Assembly (NCBI GenBank): GCA_947462335.1
Contig: OX381713.1
Span: forward strand, 19,770,381-19,834,380
From: Harmothoe impar
Lineage: Eukaryota; Annelida; Polychaeta; Phyllodocida; Polynoidae
Length of the DNA stretch: 64,000 nucleotides
Direction: 5' to 3'
The notes below the pieces were generated by a model that was given only the letters and a program-made list of their open reading frames with translations, was not told the DNA's origin and made no database searches. The translations under genes were made by a program, and so were the position numbers. This document shows, in pieces, positions 1 through 13,300 of this stretch (position 1 is the stretch's first letter; every line of letters starts with the position of its first letter).

Positions 1-2844
1 CTAGTATGATGCACAAAATGCTTTCTGCGGACCGTTCTTTGTTGATACACTCCTGAAGGGTAAGCATGGTGCACCAATTCAGCGCCTGAAATTTAACAGC
101 CTGTGCTGCATCGGTGCATCATGACGACCCATGAACGCCATGCCTTTAGTTAAGAGTAATAATATGATACAGACCATAGTGGGTTTTTTTAAAAGCCTAA
201 TTCAGCACAAAATGTACCATAATGGCCCACCACTCCCTTTATTACACAGCCTCCCTCCTTCTGCAAGTTTAACTTCCCTGACAGAGGCATTGAGGGGGCA
301 AAACGCCCAAGTGACGAAGTAAGCTGTTCTGGAGGAAGAACAGCAAATGCTCGGTGCCGTTGACCTCAGGCTATTTCTTCAATCGGATAACATACGACCC
401 CTCCAGGCAGACAACCACCCTCAACTCTCACAGAAGGCGAGATGTTTTCGAGAATCAGTGCTGGTACCTGTTTACCTGGACGATAAATAGGGAATTGACT
501 ATAGGGAGCGATATCTGGGGAGCCAACTCTTGTATGGAACAGAAAGGATGTTTGGAGTGTTTGTGGTTCTCTTAATAATGCTACCAGAAAGCATTAATGC
601 ATTACAGTCTGTTACAGACTTCCCTTAGGCTGTCGTTATGAAAACTTTCATGCAGATCACATCGGCATGCAAGGAGCAGCCGGGAAGGAGATAATACATT
701 GTTTTATATAAAGCTGCTGTGTGCGCCGTAACAGACTCCACTCAGGCCCTGGTGTCTACACAGAGAACTAGTGTGTTAGTTCACACCCCGTCACGTGGTA
801 CAGTCACGTGGGTGTGTTTGTGTTAGTACCGCCAGAGGCCACCAGGAGGCCGTTCCCTTTAGCCCCAGGCTACCTGGGGAGCGGTTCACTGACACGTTAC
901 CAGGGGGCAGTAGTGCTTGATGTCTGTAGTGTATGGCTAATGTGGGGCCCCAGCCATTTTGTAGGAGATTCCCAGTGGAAGTCAGCTTACTGATAGTTGT
1001 TGTTTGTACCAGCAATGCTTTCAGATTGATAGTTGGTTTCCTTCCCTCTCCGTGAGGGGTTAAAGACATAACCATGGTGATATCACTCACTGCACTGTTA
1101 AAAGTAAATTCATGTGGATGAGCAGTAGAATCTACTGTATTTTTATAGTATAATGTTACACTTCGGTATTAGTGTACATGGACAGTAAAATTTATTGCTG
1201 GTTATAGTATAAAAGGACGTTTTTTCGGCTCACTATAGTCACAGTGTGTATGAAGACCCTTCGCTCGTTCTAGAAAGGGTTTCGGTTTGGGCCGGTTGAG
1301 AATCAGCGATGAGAGACTTGGAGACTGAAGGCTCTGGGTTCATGTGCCCTCTAAAAGTGCCAACCTCTTGTTCACAGAGGTCAGAGCCAAGATCAACATG
1401 GCAGCCAATGCAAACAGAAGGATATGGACATAGCAATTATACACTTACAGACATTTACATTATCTAAGGAAAACAGTGGGATGCAAGATGTCGGGCCACA
1501 AGGTGTCTACTTGTCTGAGGTATAGTGTGTCTAAGGACTCTGGGGGTATAGTGGTGGTTACCCCCAGAGTCCCAAAGACAACGTGCATTGGCATCATTCT
1601 GTTGTTCTCTTTCAGCGGTTGTTTTAAAGATGGTATATCAGCTAATCGACTTCCCAAACCTTTTATTCAAAATGGATATAATTTTAATGTCAAGGGTTTT
1701 CTTATCATTTTAGCTGATATGCAGTACTCAATGTTAAATATATTTCTCTATAAATGCATGATTTGAGATAGAAAACAATGTTGCTTATATCACCTCACTG
1801 ACTCAGTCACTCCCCCAGGTGAGTACAGGGTAAACTAGTTTTGTAGAGAATGCACTGAGCCATGCAGTACAACAACATAGGGAATTTTAGTGTCGACCTA
1901 CAGTAAAAATGATTGCACTAAATATGCGTATTTGATAGATTTAGATATATCCCATCCTTTTAAAAGTAAGGGGGTATCTATAGCATGGAATATACAATAG
2001 TATTATGGCATCAATAGAAAATTGACGAATTTTAGGTGACAACCCATCTTTAAGGATTCATGGGAAATGATGATTCAGCATAATATTCGGCATACTGATT
2101 GCTCCCATAGGCCCTAATGTCTTAAGATGCTGGCTAAAACCTTACTATTGAAACCTTACGAATACTGACAGCATAAACACCAGAGGGAATGAAGCTTGAG
2201 ACCTTCTAAGCCGAAGTTCGAGGTGGGCCGACCATTACCTTTGGACTGGGAGGGTAGGAGGTATCGCCAGATAATGGCCGTGGTCCAAGATCATCTCCGT
2301 TGCGATAAGATGTTGCCAACATCTTGAGAGGCAGGGAAGCCTGGGTATAATTATAATGAAATCCTCGACCAGGGAGCTCTCATCTCCTGATCTCTGGCCA
2401 CAGTTAGGCTTCCTGGCTTGTAATGAGCAGTGGCTAATTTTAAACTGGCCAGATCACTTTCCACCCATCTACTTGTAACCCAAGTGGCTGGATTCCTGTG
2501 CTCTGTAGGTAATGAAAGGCTGGGAACTAAATACCTCCTCTATGTGTAGGAGGAACACTTTCACATCATCTCTAAAGCAGTGATCTCGCATCTAGATTAT
2601 ATACCCAGCCAATAGTTGTAACAATATTTTGTCCTACAATGAGTGAGCGGATGTAGCGCTTGCCCTCATCAACTGGGTCTGCCTCAGGGGAGTAGTGACT
2701 TATTAACTATAGAATATGTTTCTTTCAACTTTGCACCTTGTCATGAATATTGTGAGCAACTCAGTATGGAATGGTAAATAACGAATATTTTTATTTCTGT
2801 ATCAATTCGATGTATACCCATTTGTGGGATGGTTTTCATGAGAT
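1..2844. other. No gene recognised; host-like intergenic or intronic DNA
   Basis: I see no convincing exon, RNA gene or mobile element here. Open frames are under 100 codons, overlap on both strands, and have no recognisable domain. The sequence is of mixed composition. It contains one copy of a dispersed 35-bp motif near position 42, and the region ends where a MITE has inserted. Confidence 0.5.
42..76 (+). repeat. Dispersed 35-bp repeat, copy 1
   Basis: This segment begins TTGATACACTCCT and ends GCACCA. It matches 6204-6238 over the full 35 bp with three substitutions and no gaps. Nothing around the two copies looks similar, so it may be the remnant of a short interspersed or MITE-type repeat. 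Confidence 0.5.
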
Positions 2845-3554
2845 TTAGGGAGGGTTTATTATTTATGGCAGGGGGGGGTGAGCGTTTGGCAAATCGAATA
2901 CGTCAAAAATAATTGCCCCCCCCCTCGGAATAGGTTGAAAAAAAAAGGCCCCCCCCCCCTCGGAATAGGTTGAAAAAAAAGCGCCCCCCCCCCCACCCTG
3001 GATCGTTTTCAACATTATTACAAAAACGATGTTGGTGTCTACTAATTGTATGCATTTAATCCTGGGCACTTTTTTACCTACAATTTACTACCTTGCAACA
3101 AATACATCCATTCGTTTTAGTGTAAACGTCTCATGATACTCGCTGGTGAGTGATAATAGTCAAACCTCAGACACTTGACTTACATACCGTTGAGTTTAAG
3201 GGCCCCAGTGCTTATAAATTGGAAGCTCCCTTACCCTCAGTGCTTATATGAGGCCGGCACTTTTTTGAAGACTGACAAAACGGTGGGCTATTCTGAGTGT
3301 CAAAAGTGATGCAGTGAGAAATTTGCTAGGAGTTTGAGGAAAATCTTTGAAAATTTTGAAAATATTGACATAATTTGGTAAAATATAACACAGGCTGTTA
3401 CCAAAATTCGCGACATTTCAACGTACTAAATTCACGACATTTTTAGGAATACCCTTAAAAAAAAGGCCCCCCCCCTTTGAATACCCCTAAAAAAAATTGC
3501 CCCCCCCCTCAAATGCTCACCCCCCCCCTGCCATAAATAATGAACCCTCCCTTA
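2845..3554. mobile_element. PIF/Harbinger-like MITE A with TTA target duplication
   Basis: The element proper is 2848-3551 (704 bp). It starts GGGAGGGTTTATTATTTATG and ends with the inverted counterpart, which reads CATAAATAATGAACCCTCCC with one change. Terminal similarity continues for about 40 bp into a G run and the word GTGAGC. TTA flanks both sides (2845-2847 and 3552-3554). A 3-bp TWA duplication with termini starting GGG is typical of PIF/Harbinger MITEs. The interior is built of C runs joined by short A-rich or TCGGAATAGG-like spacers, mirrored between the two halves. There is no transposase, so it is non-autonomous. It is related to the element at 45245-45544. Confidence 0.85.
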
Positions 3555-4507
3555 CATGGTTTTCCGAGATTGTATGAAGCATCATATTAAAGGGCTGAAT
3601 GTCCTAATAATGAGTACATGCTATTATCTTTACACGTATAGCTGCATGCGTAATCCTAGTCAGTGATGGTGATGTCTGTTGTCACTAAGTGCTGCCACCT
3701 ATATGCCATCAGCTGCATCACCACTTAACAATATGGAACAGACCTGAGCTGGTGATCATGCTACCCAAGTGAAAGCCACCCGACGACTTTCAGGTCATTC
3801 TTTACTATTGAAAGGTATCAATGCAGTCTAAAATACTCATGATATTGGAGAAAGAATTGCAAGCTAACTTGTACCTTTTGATATAATAATATTATGATAA
3901 CCATAATACACTATCGGGGCCTTAATTTTGGACCATGACTGATAACTTATGTTAAGCTTGATAGAGGGGCCATTGACGTTACTTGAAGGTGGCTTCTATT
4001 GCTTCAGCAAAGCTTAAAACATTTCTGAAAACAAATATGAATTACCATCATTGCCAATTGAACGTCTGTGACTTTCATACCTCATAGTATCAGAAAACAA
4101 CCAAAGGCAACAACTTCCTGTGAAACACATCCAGAATTCTGATGCTGCTGCCCTTTGTGGAAGCTTTCTTATTATCTTATTCCTCTGTCGACATATATGT
4201 AAGTTTGGTTTAGCCCCTTCTGCCCTGAGGCCACCCCAACCCCTCCCTACACCCTGCACATCCTACTTGTATTTGTTCTATGGCTTCCCTCAGGCCTCCT
4301 CGTCCCGGGCCCACAGTAACAAAGGTCAGCCCCCAAACAGGCGCCCAACCCGCTACAACGCCGCCTAGTTCTGAAAACAGCCACCAGGTAGGGGGTTGGT
4401 AGCTGGAAACGCCCCCATTCCGCTGATCAAAGAAATGGGCACCTGTAGACTGAGTGTGGGAGGGGGTCGGATGGGGGTGGGCAGACGGTTGCAGGAAGGG
4501 GTGGGGA
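3555..4507. other. No gene recognised
   Basis: Unique-looking sequence between MITE A and a degenerate tandem array. The open frames present are short and lie on both strands over the same bases (about 4014-4368), which is what chance produces. No RNA gene or repeat was noticed. Confidence 0.45.
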
Positions 4508-4880
4508 ATTCTCCTGACAAAGAGGTAGAATCAACCCTCACTAGAGGAGGACTTGGGTAGAACTCTCCTGATAAGGAGGTAGCCACTGCCTGTGTAGAAC
4601 TCTCCTTACAAAGAGATATAATATTATAAACATCCCATGTAATACTCATGTAAAACTCTGTTGACAATGACATAGAAACCACCAGTGTAAAACTCTCTTG
4701 ATGAAGATGTTTACCAAGGCAAATATCCTGCAGTTTTCTCCAGTCAAGGCGGTTAAATCAGCCCTTTTGGAACCTCTGTAGAAATCTCTTGACAAGGAGG
4801 GCGGAATCATCTCCTGTGCAACTCTCCTGATAAGGAGGCGGAACCAGCAGCAGTATAACTCTCCCGTGGTGGAGGCGTGT
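4508..4880. repeat. Degenerate tandem array built on AACTCTCCTGATAAGGAGG
   Basis: Variants of AACTCTCCTGATAAGGAGG recur at irregular spacings of roughly 50-60 bp, near 4509, 4561, 4600, 4645, 4690, 4781, 4830 and 4857. Each is followed by a tail resembling TAGAATCAxC or GGAACCAGC. The core CTCCTGATAAGGAG is itself a short imperfect hairpin (CTCCT/AGGAG). The decay between copies suggests an old minisatellite. Confidence 0.6.
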
Positions 4881-6203
4881 AATTGGCGTGTGCTGGTTGC
4901 CGGTGACTGGCAGTAAAGTTATTGAATCATGCCGGGTACCTGTCAGAGGGGGCTTACATTAAAGACAGATGGATTGTCAGGGAGCTCCAGCATTATCTAG
5001 GCCTACACGGGTTAGTATCAAGGGGTGGCGGCGAGCGGGTTGGGTGATATCTTAGTTTAATATGAGAGATAGATACAGCTGTGGTCTGACCGACATATTG
5101 ATATCCTAATACCTGGTGCAACATGTTTGTAAACACAGCCATGAGTAGAAGAAGGAAGAAATGAGTTTCTGGCCTGATATTCCTACAATGATATTTTGAG
5201 AGAGATACTTTAAAATAATACATTTTTCACACCAAATTTACTCAAGTATCCACTTAAGTAAATTAGAAAAGCCTGTAGAGGTGGTCTTTTGAAGGCAGGT
5301 CCGACAATAAGGTTCTTGAGAAAGAGCCTATTCGAAAGTATAGAACCTCTCCTGCGGAGAATATACAGTCGAATTAAAGTTTCTTCAACCTTTACATGAA
5401 CAGTTCCAAAATATATAACCCAGAACACAACCGCACCCCTAACTCGACCTAAGCCTTCCAGCCTAACACCAGAATGTCTGACAAGGAACATGTCGATCTG
5501 TCACAAACTGATCTCATCCATTAACCACCCCTAGGTGGAGGTGGAGCCAGGCGTGTCACATCGATGAAGGTGATTGACGCGCCACTCGACGGAAGCAGCA
5601 ATATGTCAGTCCCGCAGTAACAGTGACGTCATCTGTCTTTACTGCGGACCTACTTGAACCCAAGGTTACACTAAGCAGCTGCTAGGGGACTGCATAGATT
5701 TTCTGCCTTTGAACATTAAATATCTTTAACATTTTACTAATACAGACGCCATTGAATAATAGTATAATGCTTTGTAAAACGCAAAGAAACCTAGAAATAT
5801 TGCACCAACTTATCAGATAGGTTCAACTTTTCCGTTCAGACATGTTTTGTTAATTTTTAGAAAAAGATATTTAATCGCTGACAAATTCAGGCAGTGCCTG
5901 ACTCTCAGGTGAGATTGGTTTTAGCGACAATGACGCTGACTTTTTTGAGTGTGTATAACAGAAACTCCCTTGGCTGCAGTTCTATCTTCCCAACCTGCCC
6001 AGATTTTGGACAAATTAAACAAAAGTCCCAATTAATGTTAATTCAAATACTCTCATGGCCATGGTAGAATCCCACACCTTTGGGTTAATAAGAACCAGTT
6101 TATGGTACAGAAGGTTATTTGGGATATGAACGAAACAATCATGTAATAATAATATGATCTATTGATCCCCCTAGAGGCAGTGCTTCATTGAACTATACAC
6201 TTT

Positions 6204-6238
6204 TTGATACACTCCTCAAGGGTGAGCATGATGCACCA
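6204..6238 (+). repeat. Dispersed 35-bp repeat, copy 2
   Basis: Same orientation and length as the copy at 42-76, with three substitutions (G to C, A to G and G to A). See that entry. Confidence 0.5.
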
Positions 6239-7855
6239 GAGAGGTGCTGGGAAGTTTCACTGAATGACGAAAAACTACCCGACTACCGACTCTAGACAGA
6301 GGTTGCCGATCTGAAGGGAAAATAATGGCTATCCACAAGAAATGGTGTGAAGATCGTCACTTCTTGGCCTGATCGGAATATTGACGGCCCACTCTGGTTT
6401 CTGGGGAGGCGGTCTGAGTTATGTTTGGCATTGTAGGGTAAGCAATGATGGGAGAGCTTTTGGCATGGACACTTTGTCTTTCCCCAACAAAGTAGGGAGG
6501 AAAATATCGGCGATCTCTTTGTATTATAGATCCACCCAGAGAATCCTTCATTTAATTAATTATCTGTGACATACTGGGTACCATTGTGTCACATTTGGTC
6601 GAGCAAGGGTATCCCCCGCATCCTCGTCTGCTAGCCCTCTCGGACTAGCCCACACAATTACCTGGGACCTAGACAGAAGTAAAAACAATGCAGCACAGAA
6701 GATGAACCATTTACAATTTTGCCCTCAATCCATAATACCGGTACTATTCCAACTCATTGTCCCATTTTGATTATTCTTAAAGATTTGCAGATACCAGCAT
6801 CAACATAAGGGGGCCTTGGAGGAGTCAGCCACATGTACACACATGAACAGGTCACAGATAGATCGATCCACAACTCTATTGTCTCAGTCTAGTGTAGACT
6901 TTGCAGTCTGGCACCACCCACAGGCACAGCTTCCTTTTGATATGCTTACCATTTCTATCGTGGTATGCCTCGGACATATTAATCACAATGCAGAGTTGCA
7001 TCTCTGGAGGGTATAGGGGTTGGTGATTTGGGTCAAGCATTACTGTAAATATTATGCTCACAATTGCAAAATGCTCTCAAATAAAGTCATGCATTCCAAA
7101 TCAAATTTAAAAAGTATTTTTGTTTATCATGAAAGTTAGGTATAGAGGTAGGTTCTGCATACAAAAAAAAACTGCATGGGTTTTGGGGTTTAATTAAACT
7201 TTAAAAAGATTCTCATTCCGAAGCCTGCTTGTGTTACAATATAACATTTGCTATTCTCGTTTAGGGAGTGTGAGGCATTAATACAATCTATCACCCTGAG
7301 CAGTAGAGTGGCACCAAATACTACCTTGTAACCCGCCACCGCTGCTCCCTCCTCCAACCCTCCCCAATCACACACCAATCTCACCTGTCTGACCCTCACT
7401 CTCCAAGCATTCATTTACTAGGCACTTCACCATACTGAGGTGAGTACTGCACTGAACCTTCGCTTGGAGAGTGTGACCAGACTTCTTCCTGTGGCGGCCA
7501 TTTTGTATCAGAAGTATGTTTCTGCTGGGAGAGTGAGTGATGATTGTGTTCGAGAGTGAAGACGTACAATCACCCATGTGATTTATCTGATGAGTGGGTG
7601 AGTGCTGGGATGGGATGGAGGGTGTTCCATGAGTAAGGATAGATTTAACTGCCTCCTGTTCCCAGTATCGGCCTCGCCAGTGGGGCTGGTCGGTGCATAT
7701 AGTGGGGGTGTTTGGGTTTGAGGGTTCTGTGAGTAAGGATGAGTATTCACACCCACCCTTCAGTTTGCCGCCCTAGTCATACATTTCATACTCCCCCTCC
7801 CCCAATCTGTGACCCTCGTTCCACACTCTATCTCCGTCCAGGTAGTGCCACGCGC

Positions 7856-7871
7856 ACTACGCATGCGTAGT
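7856..7871. promoter_or_regulatory. 16-bp perfect palindrome ACTACGCATGCGTAGT
   Basis: A perfect palindrome centred on GCATGC, in a locally CpG-containing stretch that also includes CCACGCGCAC just upstream. It resembles, but does not match, the NRF-1 type consensus (YGCGCAYGCGCR). It could be a dimeric transcription-factor site. No adjacent gene was identified, so the role is open. Confidence 0.3.
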
Positions 7872-10060
7872 TACAGGATCTATGGGGGATGTGACCTTGG
7901 GCGGGGTTCAGGGTCACAGGGTTATCGGGTACACGGGAATAGTGGTTACCTGTGCCTCTACCACCTCAAGTAGGTGAAGGTATCGATAAACTTGTATATG
8001 CTCATGGATTTTGAGGTGCCCCCTTTTTTCAGAGAAAAATTCGTTCGCGCACTCTATCCATAACCACACTGCGAACTGAATACTGCACCCTTAGAAAATC
8101 CTTTGAAATCATCAATGAAGCCATGTGGCTTCTGTTGGTTCCTTTTTTTTTGTTAATTCTCCTTCTTTTTGTTTCTCAGTCTCTTCTAATTGCTCATTAA
8201 ATATGCCCCTCCCGAGTCTCCCTACACATGTCTTCTCTGCTTCTCTCACCAATAATGGAAATGACTGTAACCCCCCCCCCCCCAAACACACACACCCCCA
8301 CCTACACGCACCCTCCTCCTTGCTCACCATGGACTTCCCTGAGGGTGCGTATATGCAGCTGGCTTCCATCGCCGGAAGCAGATCTCCCAGCACCGGACGT
8401 GCAGTCGGTCGCGCAGTGAACGCCGGGAAGGGCTCTTCATGTCCACCTGGTGAGCCCGGGGCAAACTACACCTAGAGCTACACCCCTCCTCTATACTCCC
8501 CAAAAAGAAAAACCTCGTGCACTTTTGTATTGACACCTTCCCCAATTATCACTCATCTCACACACCCTAAATACACTGACACTTTACAGCCACCGTATTG
8601 TTAATTCGCGAATTATATTATTGAAATTAGTATCGTGTCTTACCAGGTAAAACTAATACGTAAGTGTTCGAAGGTTGGAGTGGGGGGGGGGGGGTGAATT
8701 ACATTAGATTTATCTAAAATCAATTTTTTTTCCACAACCATTTTTTTCACATACATGAGATCCGTATCCTCCAGTGGAAATGTGCAAGCTGGTGAACGAT
8801 CGGGGAAGGGGAGTGGTGTTGAGGAGGGAAAGGTGAGTGGTGGAGAGGGGTAGGGTTTGGTATGGTTCAGGTGGGAAAGTTCCCAGGGGAGGCCTCTGAG
8901 ACCTCTCTTTGACCTCCACTCCCTACACCCAACCCCCGTCATGATCCACCCCAGACAAGGTGAGATCCAACAGCTTGAGATCTGCCTCGGTCAGACTATG
9001 GGGTTTTATATAAGGAATTTATAAGGAACTGCTGATACAACACAAAACATAGAACTACAAGCAAGAGCGACTGAGTGGAAAGCCTTGTCCACCTTATCAG
9101 CAGTGTTTCCTATGTGTTTTTCATTTGTCGTATCAGCAGAAAACGGAAGGCTGTGCCACTAGTATATAAACTGCCATTGGGAATTGCTTCACGCAGCTGT
9201 TGAACTCAAAACGGACATCATCCTTAATATCTGATATAATATATAGTAAGGTCTTCCCGCCAATGGTGGTCACTGATCATATCTTCTTCACCTATGTGAA
9301 TGTCTAAACGTACCATTCACTTATCATCAACCCATTACCATCAGTCATCAGATGTAGTCTTCCTTAGACCTTACCGCCTTCCTTTGAGATTACTCCATCC
9401 CCCCGCCCTCCTTCCCATCCTTTCATCCCCCTATCCATATCATACCCCTCCAATGCGGTCACGTCATCCTTATACTATCAGGGTTCAGCCGTGTGTGAGT
9501 TAACATGTATATAGGGCACCGGAAGTTGTCTGATTGTGGACGCAGCTTCCGGTCTAGTTAGCAGACACGGCGTACACTGTCGCCCTGTGCTTCCACATAC
9601 TGGCTATATGTAGAGGGCAGCAGCGGAGCAGCACAGAGAATCAGATCGCCTCATTTGAGGCATCATGTTATAGGAATATAAGTCTAGTTGAAGTTCAAGA
9701 CCTTTTTTCTGTTATATAGGGGAGGAGAGTAGTTACCACCAATGTACTAGAGTTATTCTGCATTCTAAATATCAAACATTTAAGTGTTGTTGGTTTTTTT
9801 GAAAAGGTGAAAACTGTCTGATTTCTTGCATGGGTTTACCTCTTTTTAACCACTATTTTGAGTATGTCTTTCCAGGTTGAAGTTTACCCAGTTCAGTGGC
9901 TCCCTAACGTCCCACTAGGGGTTCACTGAACTCAGTTAGTCGGCCAGTTGTGTAGTTCTCCCCCGAAGCCTGCAAAGGCTCCCTGAGCTAATCACAATAC
10001 CTGCTGTAGAGTACTCATATGTGCAGAGCAGCAGGAGGGAGCGGGGGCAGAGGGTCAGCC

Positions 10061-10354
10061 TGTGGGGCCCTTACGCCACAAATTTGCCACTAACCCTCAA
10101 AAAGATGACCGTTTGAGGCATAAGGGCAAACCACGGGCCACTATACCACAAAAGTGGCATTAAAGCACAAATGCCCTTATGCCACAAACGCCCTTACACC
10201 ACAAATGCCCTTAGGCCACAAACGCCACTAGGCCACAAATGCCCTTAGGCCACAAACACCATAAGGCCATAGTATTGGCACACTATATAGCATTTGAGGC
10301 ATAAGGGCAAGTGGACATCTGAAAGTAGTTAAGTACCTTAACTGACTATATAGT
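10061..10354 (+). repeat. Left terminal inverted repeat of the foldback element
   Basis: This arm is mirrored at 15583-15876 with few differences. It is itself made of short degenerate direct repeats of the form CCACAAATGCCCTTA, CCACAAACGCC and CCACAAATGCCC. These look like a simpler relative of the GGCATAAGGGCA core used in the interior array. Confidence 0.8.
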
Positions 10355-13300
10355 GATTGAGGCATAAGGGCAGGCGGATCTTTTGGGCTTGTTTAGTACA
10401 TTAGCTGACTATATAGGTTTTGAGGCATAAGGGCAAGATGTTATTTAAGGCCTATTTGGTATATTGGCAATCTATATAGTGTTTGAGGCATGAGGGCAGG
10501 CGGATATCTTAGGCTTGTTTAGTACATTAGCTGACTATATAGGTTTTGAGGCATAAGGGCAAGTTGTTATTTAGGGCCTATTTGGTATATTGGCACACTA
10601 TATAGTGTTTGAGGCATAAGGGCAAGTTGATATTTTAGGGCAGTTTGCTGTAATTTCAACCTATATAGTGTTTGAGGCATAAGGGCAGGCGGATAGTTAA
10701 GGCTTGTTTAGTACATTAGCTGACTATATAGGTTTTGAGGCATAAGGGCAAGATGTTATTTAAGGCCTTTTTGGTATATTGGCACACTATATATAGTGTT
10801 TGAGTCATAAGGGCAGGTGGATATTAAAGGGTAATTTAGGATATTAGCTTGCTATATAGGTTTTGAGGCATAAGGGCAAGTTGTTATTCAGGGCCTATTT
10901 GGTATATCGGCACACTGTATAGTGTTTGAGGCATGAGGGCAAGTTGATATTTTAGGGCAGTTTGCTATGATTTCAACCTATATAGTGTTTGAGGCATAAG
11001 GGCAGGCGGATATTAAAGGCTTGTTTAGTACATTAGCTGACTATATAGGTTTTGAGGCATAAGGGCAAGATGTTATTTAAGGCCTATCTGGTATATTAGC
11101 ACACTATATAGTGTTTGAGGCAAAAGGGCAGGTGGATATTTTAGGGTAGTTTAGGATATAAGCTGGCTATATAGGTTTTGAGGCATAAGGGCAAGTTGCT
11201 ATTTAGGGCCTATTTGGTATATTGGCAAACATATAGTGTTTGAGGCATAAGGGCAAGTTGATATTTTAGGGCAGTTTGCTATGATTTCAACCTATATAGT
11301 GTTTGAGGCATAAGGGCAGGCGGATATTTAAGGCTTGTTTAGTACATTAGCTGACTATATAGGTTTTGAGGCATAAGGGCAAGATGTTATTTAAGGCCTA
11401 TCTGGTATATTAGCACACTATATAGTGTTTGAGGCATAAGGGCAGGTGGATATTTTAGGGTAGTTTAGGATATAAGCTGGCTATATAGGTTTTGAGGCAT
11501 AAGGGCAAGTTGCTATTTAGGGCCTATTTGGTATATTGGCAAACATATAGTGTTTGAGGCATAAGGGCAAGTTGATATTTTAGGGCAGTTTGCTATGATT
11601 TCAACCTATATAGTGTTTGAGGCATAAGGGCAGGCGGATATTTAAGGCTTGTTTAGTACATTAGCTGACTATATAGGTTTTGAGGCATAAGGGCAAGATG
11701 TTATTTAAGGCCTATTTGGTATATTGGCACACTATATAGTGTTTGAGGCATAAGGGCAGGTGGATATTAAAGGGTAATTTAGGATATTAGCTGGCCATAT
11801 AGGTTTTGAGGCATGAGGGCAAGTTGTTATTTAGGGCCTATTTGGTATATCGGCACACTATATAGTGTTTGAGGCATAAGGGCAAGTTGATATTTTAGGG
11901 CAGTTTGCTATGATTTCAACCTATGTAGTGTTTGAGGCATAAGGGCAGGTGGATATTTTAGGGTTGTTAAGTACATTAGCTGACCATATAGGTTTTGAGG
12001 CATAAGGGCAAGATGTTATTTAAGGCCTATTTGGTATATTGGCACACTATATAGTGTTTGAGGCATAAGGGCAGGTGGATATTAAAGGGTAATTAAGGAT
12101 ATTAGCTGGCTATATAGGTTTTGAGGCATAAGGGCAAGTTGTTATTTAGGGCCTATTTGGTATATCGGCACACTATATAGTGTTTGAGGCATAAGGGCAA
12201 GTTGATATTTTAGGGCAGTTTGCTATGATTTCAACCTATATAGTGTTTGAGGCATAAGGGCAGGTGGATATTTTAGGGTAATTTAGGATATGAGCTGGCT
12301 ATATAGGTTTTGAGGCATAAGGGCAAGTTGTTATTTAGGGCCTATTTGGTATATTGGCACACTATATAGTGTTTGAGGCATAAGGGCAAGTTGATATTTT
12401 AGGGCAGTTTGCTGTAATTTCAACCTATATAGTGTTTGAGGCATAAGGGCAGGCGGATATTTAAGGCTTGTTTAGTACATTAGCTGACTATATAGGTTTT
12501 GAGGCATAAGGGCAAGATGTTATTTAAGGCCTTTTTGGTATATTGGCACACTATATATAGTGTTTGAGTCATAAGGGCAGGTGGATATTAAAGGGTAATT
12601 TAGGATATTAGCTTGCTATATAGGTTTTGAGGCATAAGGGCAAGTTGCTATTTAGGGCCTATTTGGTATATTGGCACACTATATAGTGTTTGAGGCATAA
12701 GGGCAAGTTGATATTTTAGGGCAGTTTGCTGTAATTTCAACCTATATAGTGTTTGAGGCATAAGGGCAGGCGGATATTTAAGGCTTGTTTAGTACATTAG
12801 CTGACTATATAGGTTTTGAGGCATAAGGGCAAGATGTTATTTAAGGCCTTTTTGGTATATTGGCACACTATATATAGTGTTTGAGTCATAAGGGCAGGTG
12901 GATATTAAAGGGTAATTTAGGATATTAGCTGGCTATATAGGTTTTGAGGCATAAGGGCAAGTTGTTATTTAGGGCCTATTTGGTATATCGGCACACTATA
13001 TAGTGTTTGAGGCATAAGGGCAAGTTGATATTTTAGGGCAGTTTGCTGTAATTTCAACCTATACAGTGTTTGAGGCATAAGGGCAGGCGGATATTAAAGG
13101 CTTGTTTAGTACATTAGCTGACTATATAGGTTTTGAGGCATAAGGGCAAAATGTTATTTAAGGCCTATCTGGTATATTAGCACACTATATAGTGTTTGAG
13201 GCATAAGGGCAGGTGGATATTTTAGGGTAGTTTAGGATATAAGCTGGCTATATAGGTTTTGAGGCATAAGGGCAAGTTGCTATTTAGGGCCTACTGTGGT

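Larger units (their letters stand above)
4890..10055. other. No gene recognised; scattered short motifs only
   Basis: No convincing exon was found. Open frames around 8112-8545 overlap on both strands and run through C and CA tracts, so they are not credible. The stretch holds the second copy of the 35-bp dispersed repeat (6204-6238), a 16-bp palindrome (7856-7871), a C run plus CA microsatellite near 8271-8300, and a G run near 8681-8694. The last few hundred bases before 10056 show no repeat structure. Confidence 0.45.
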
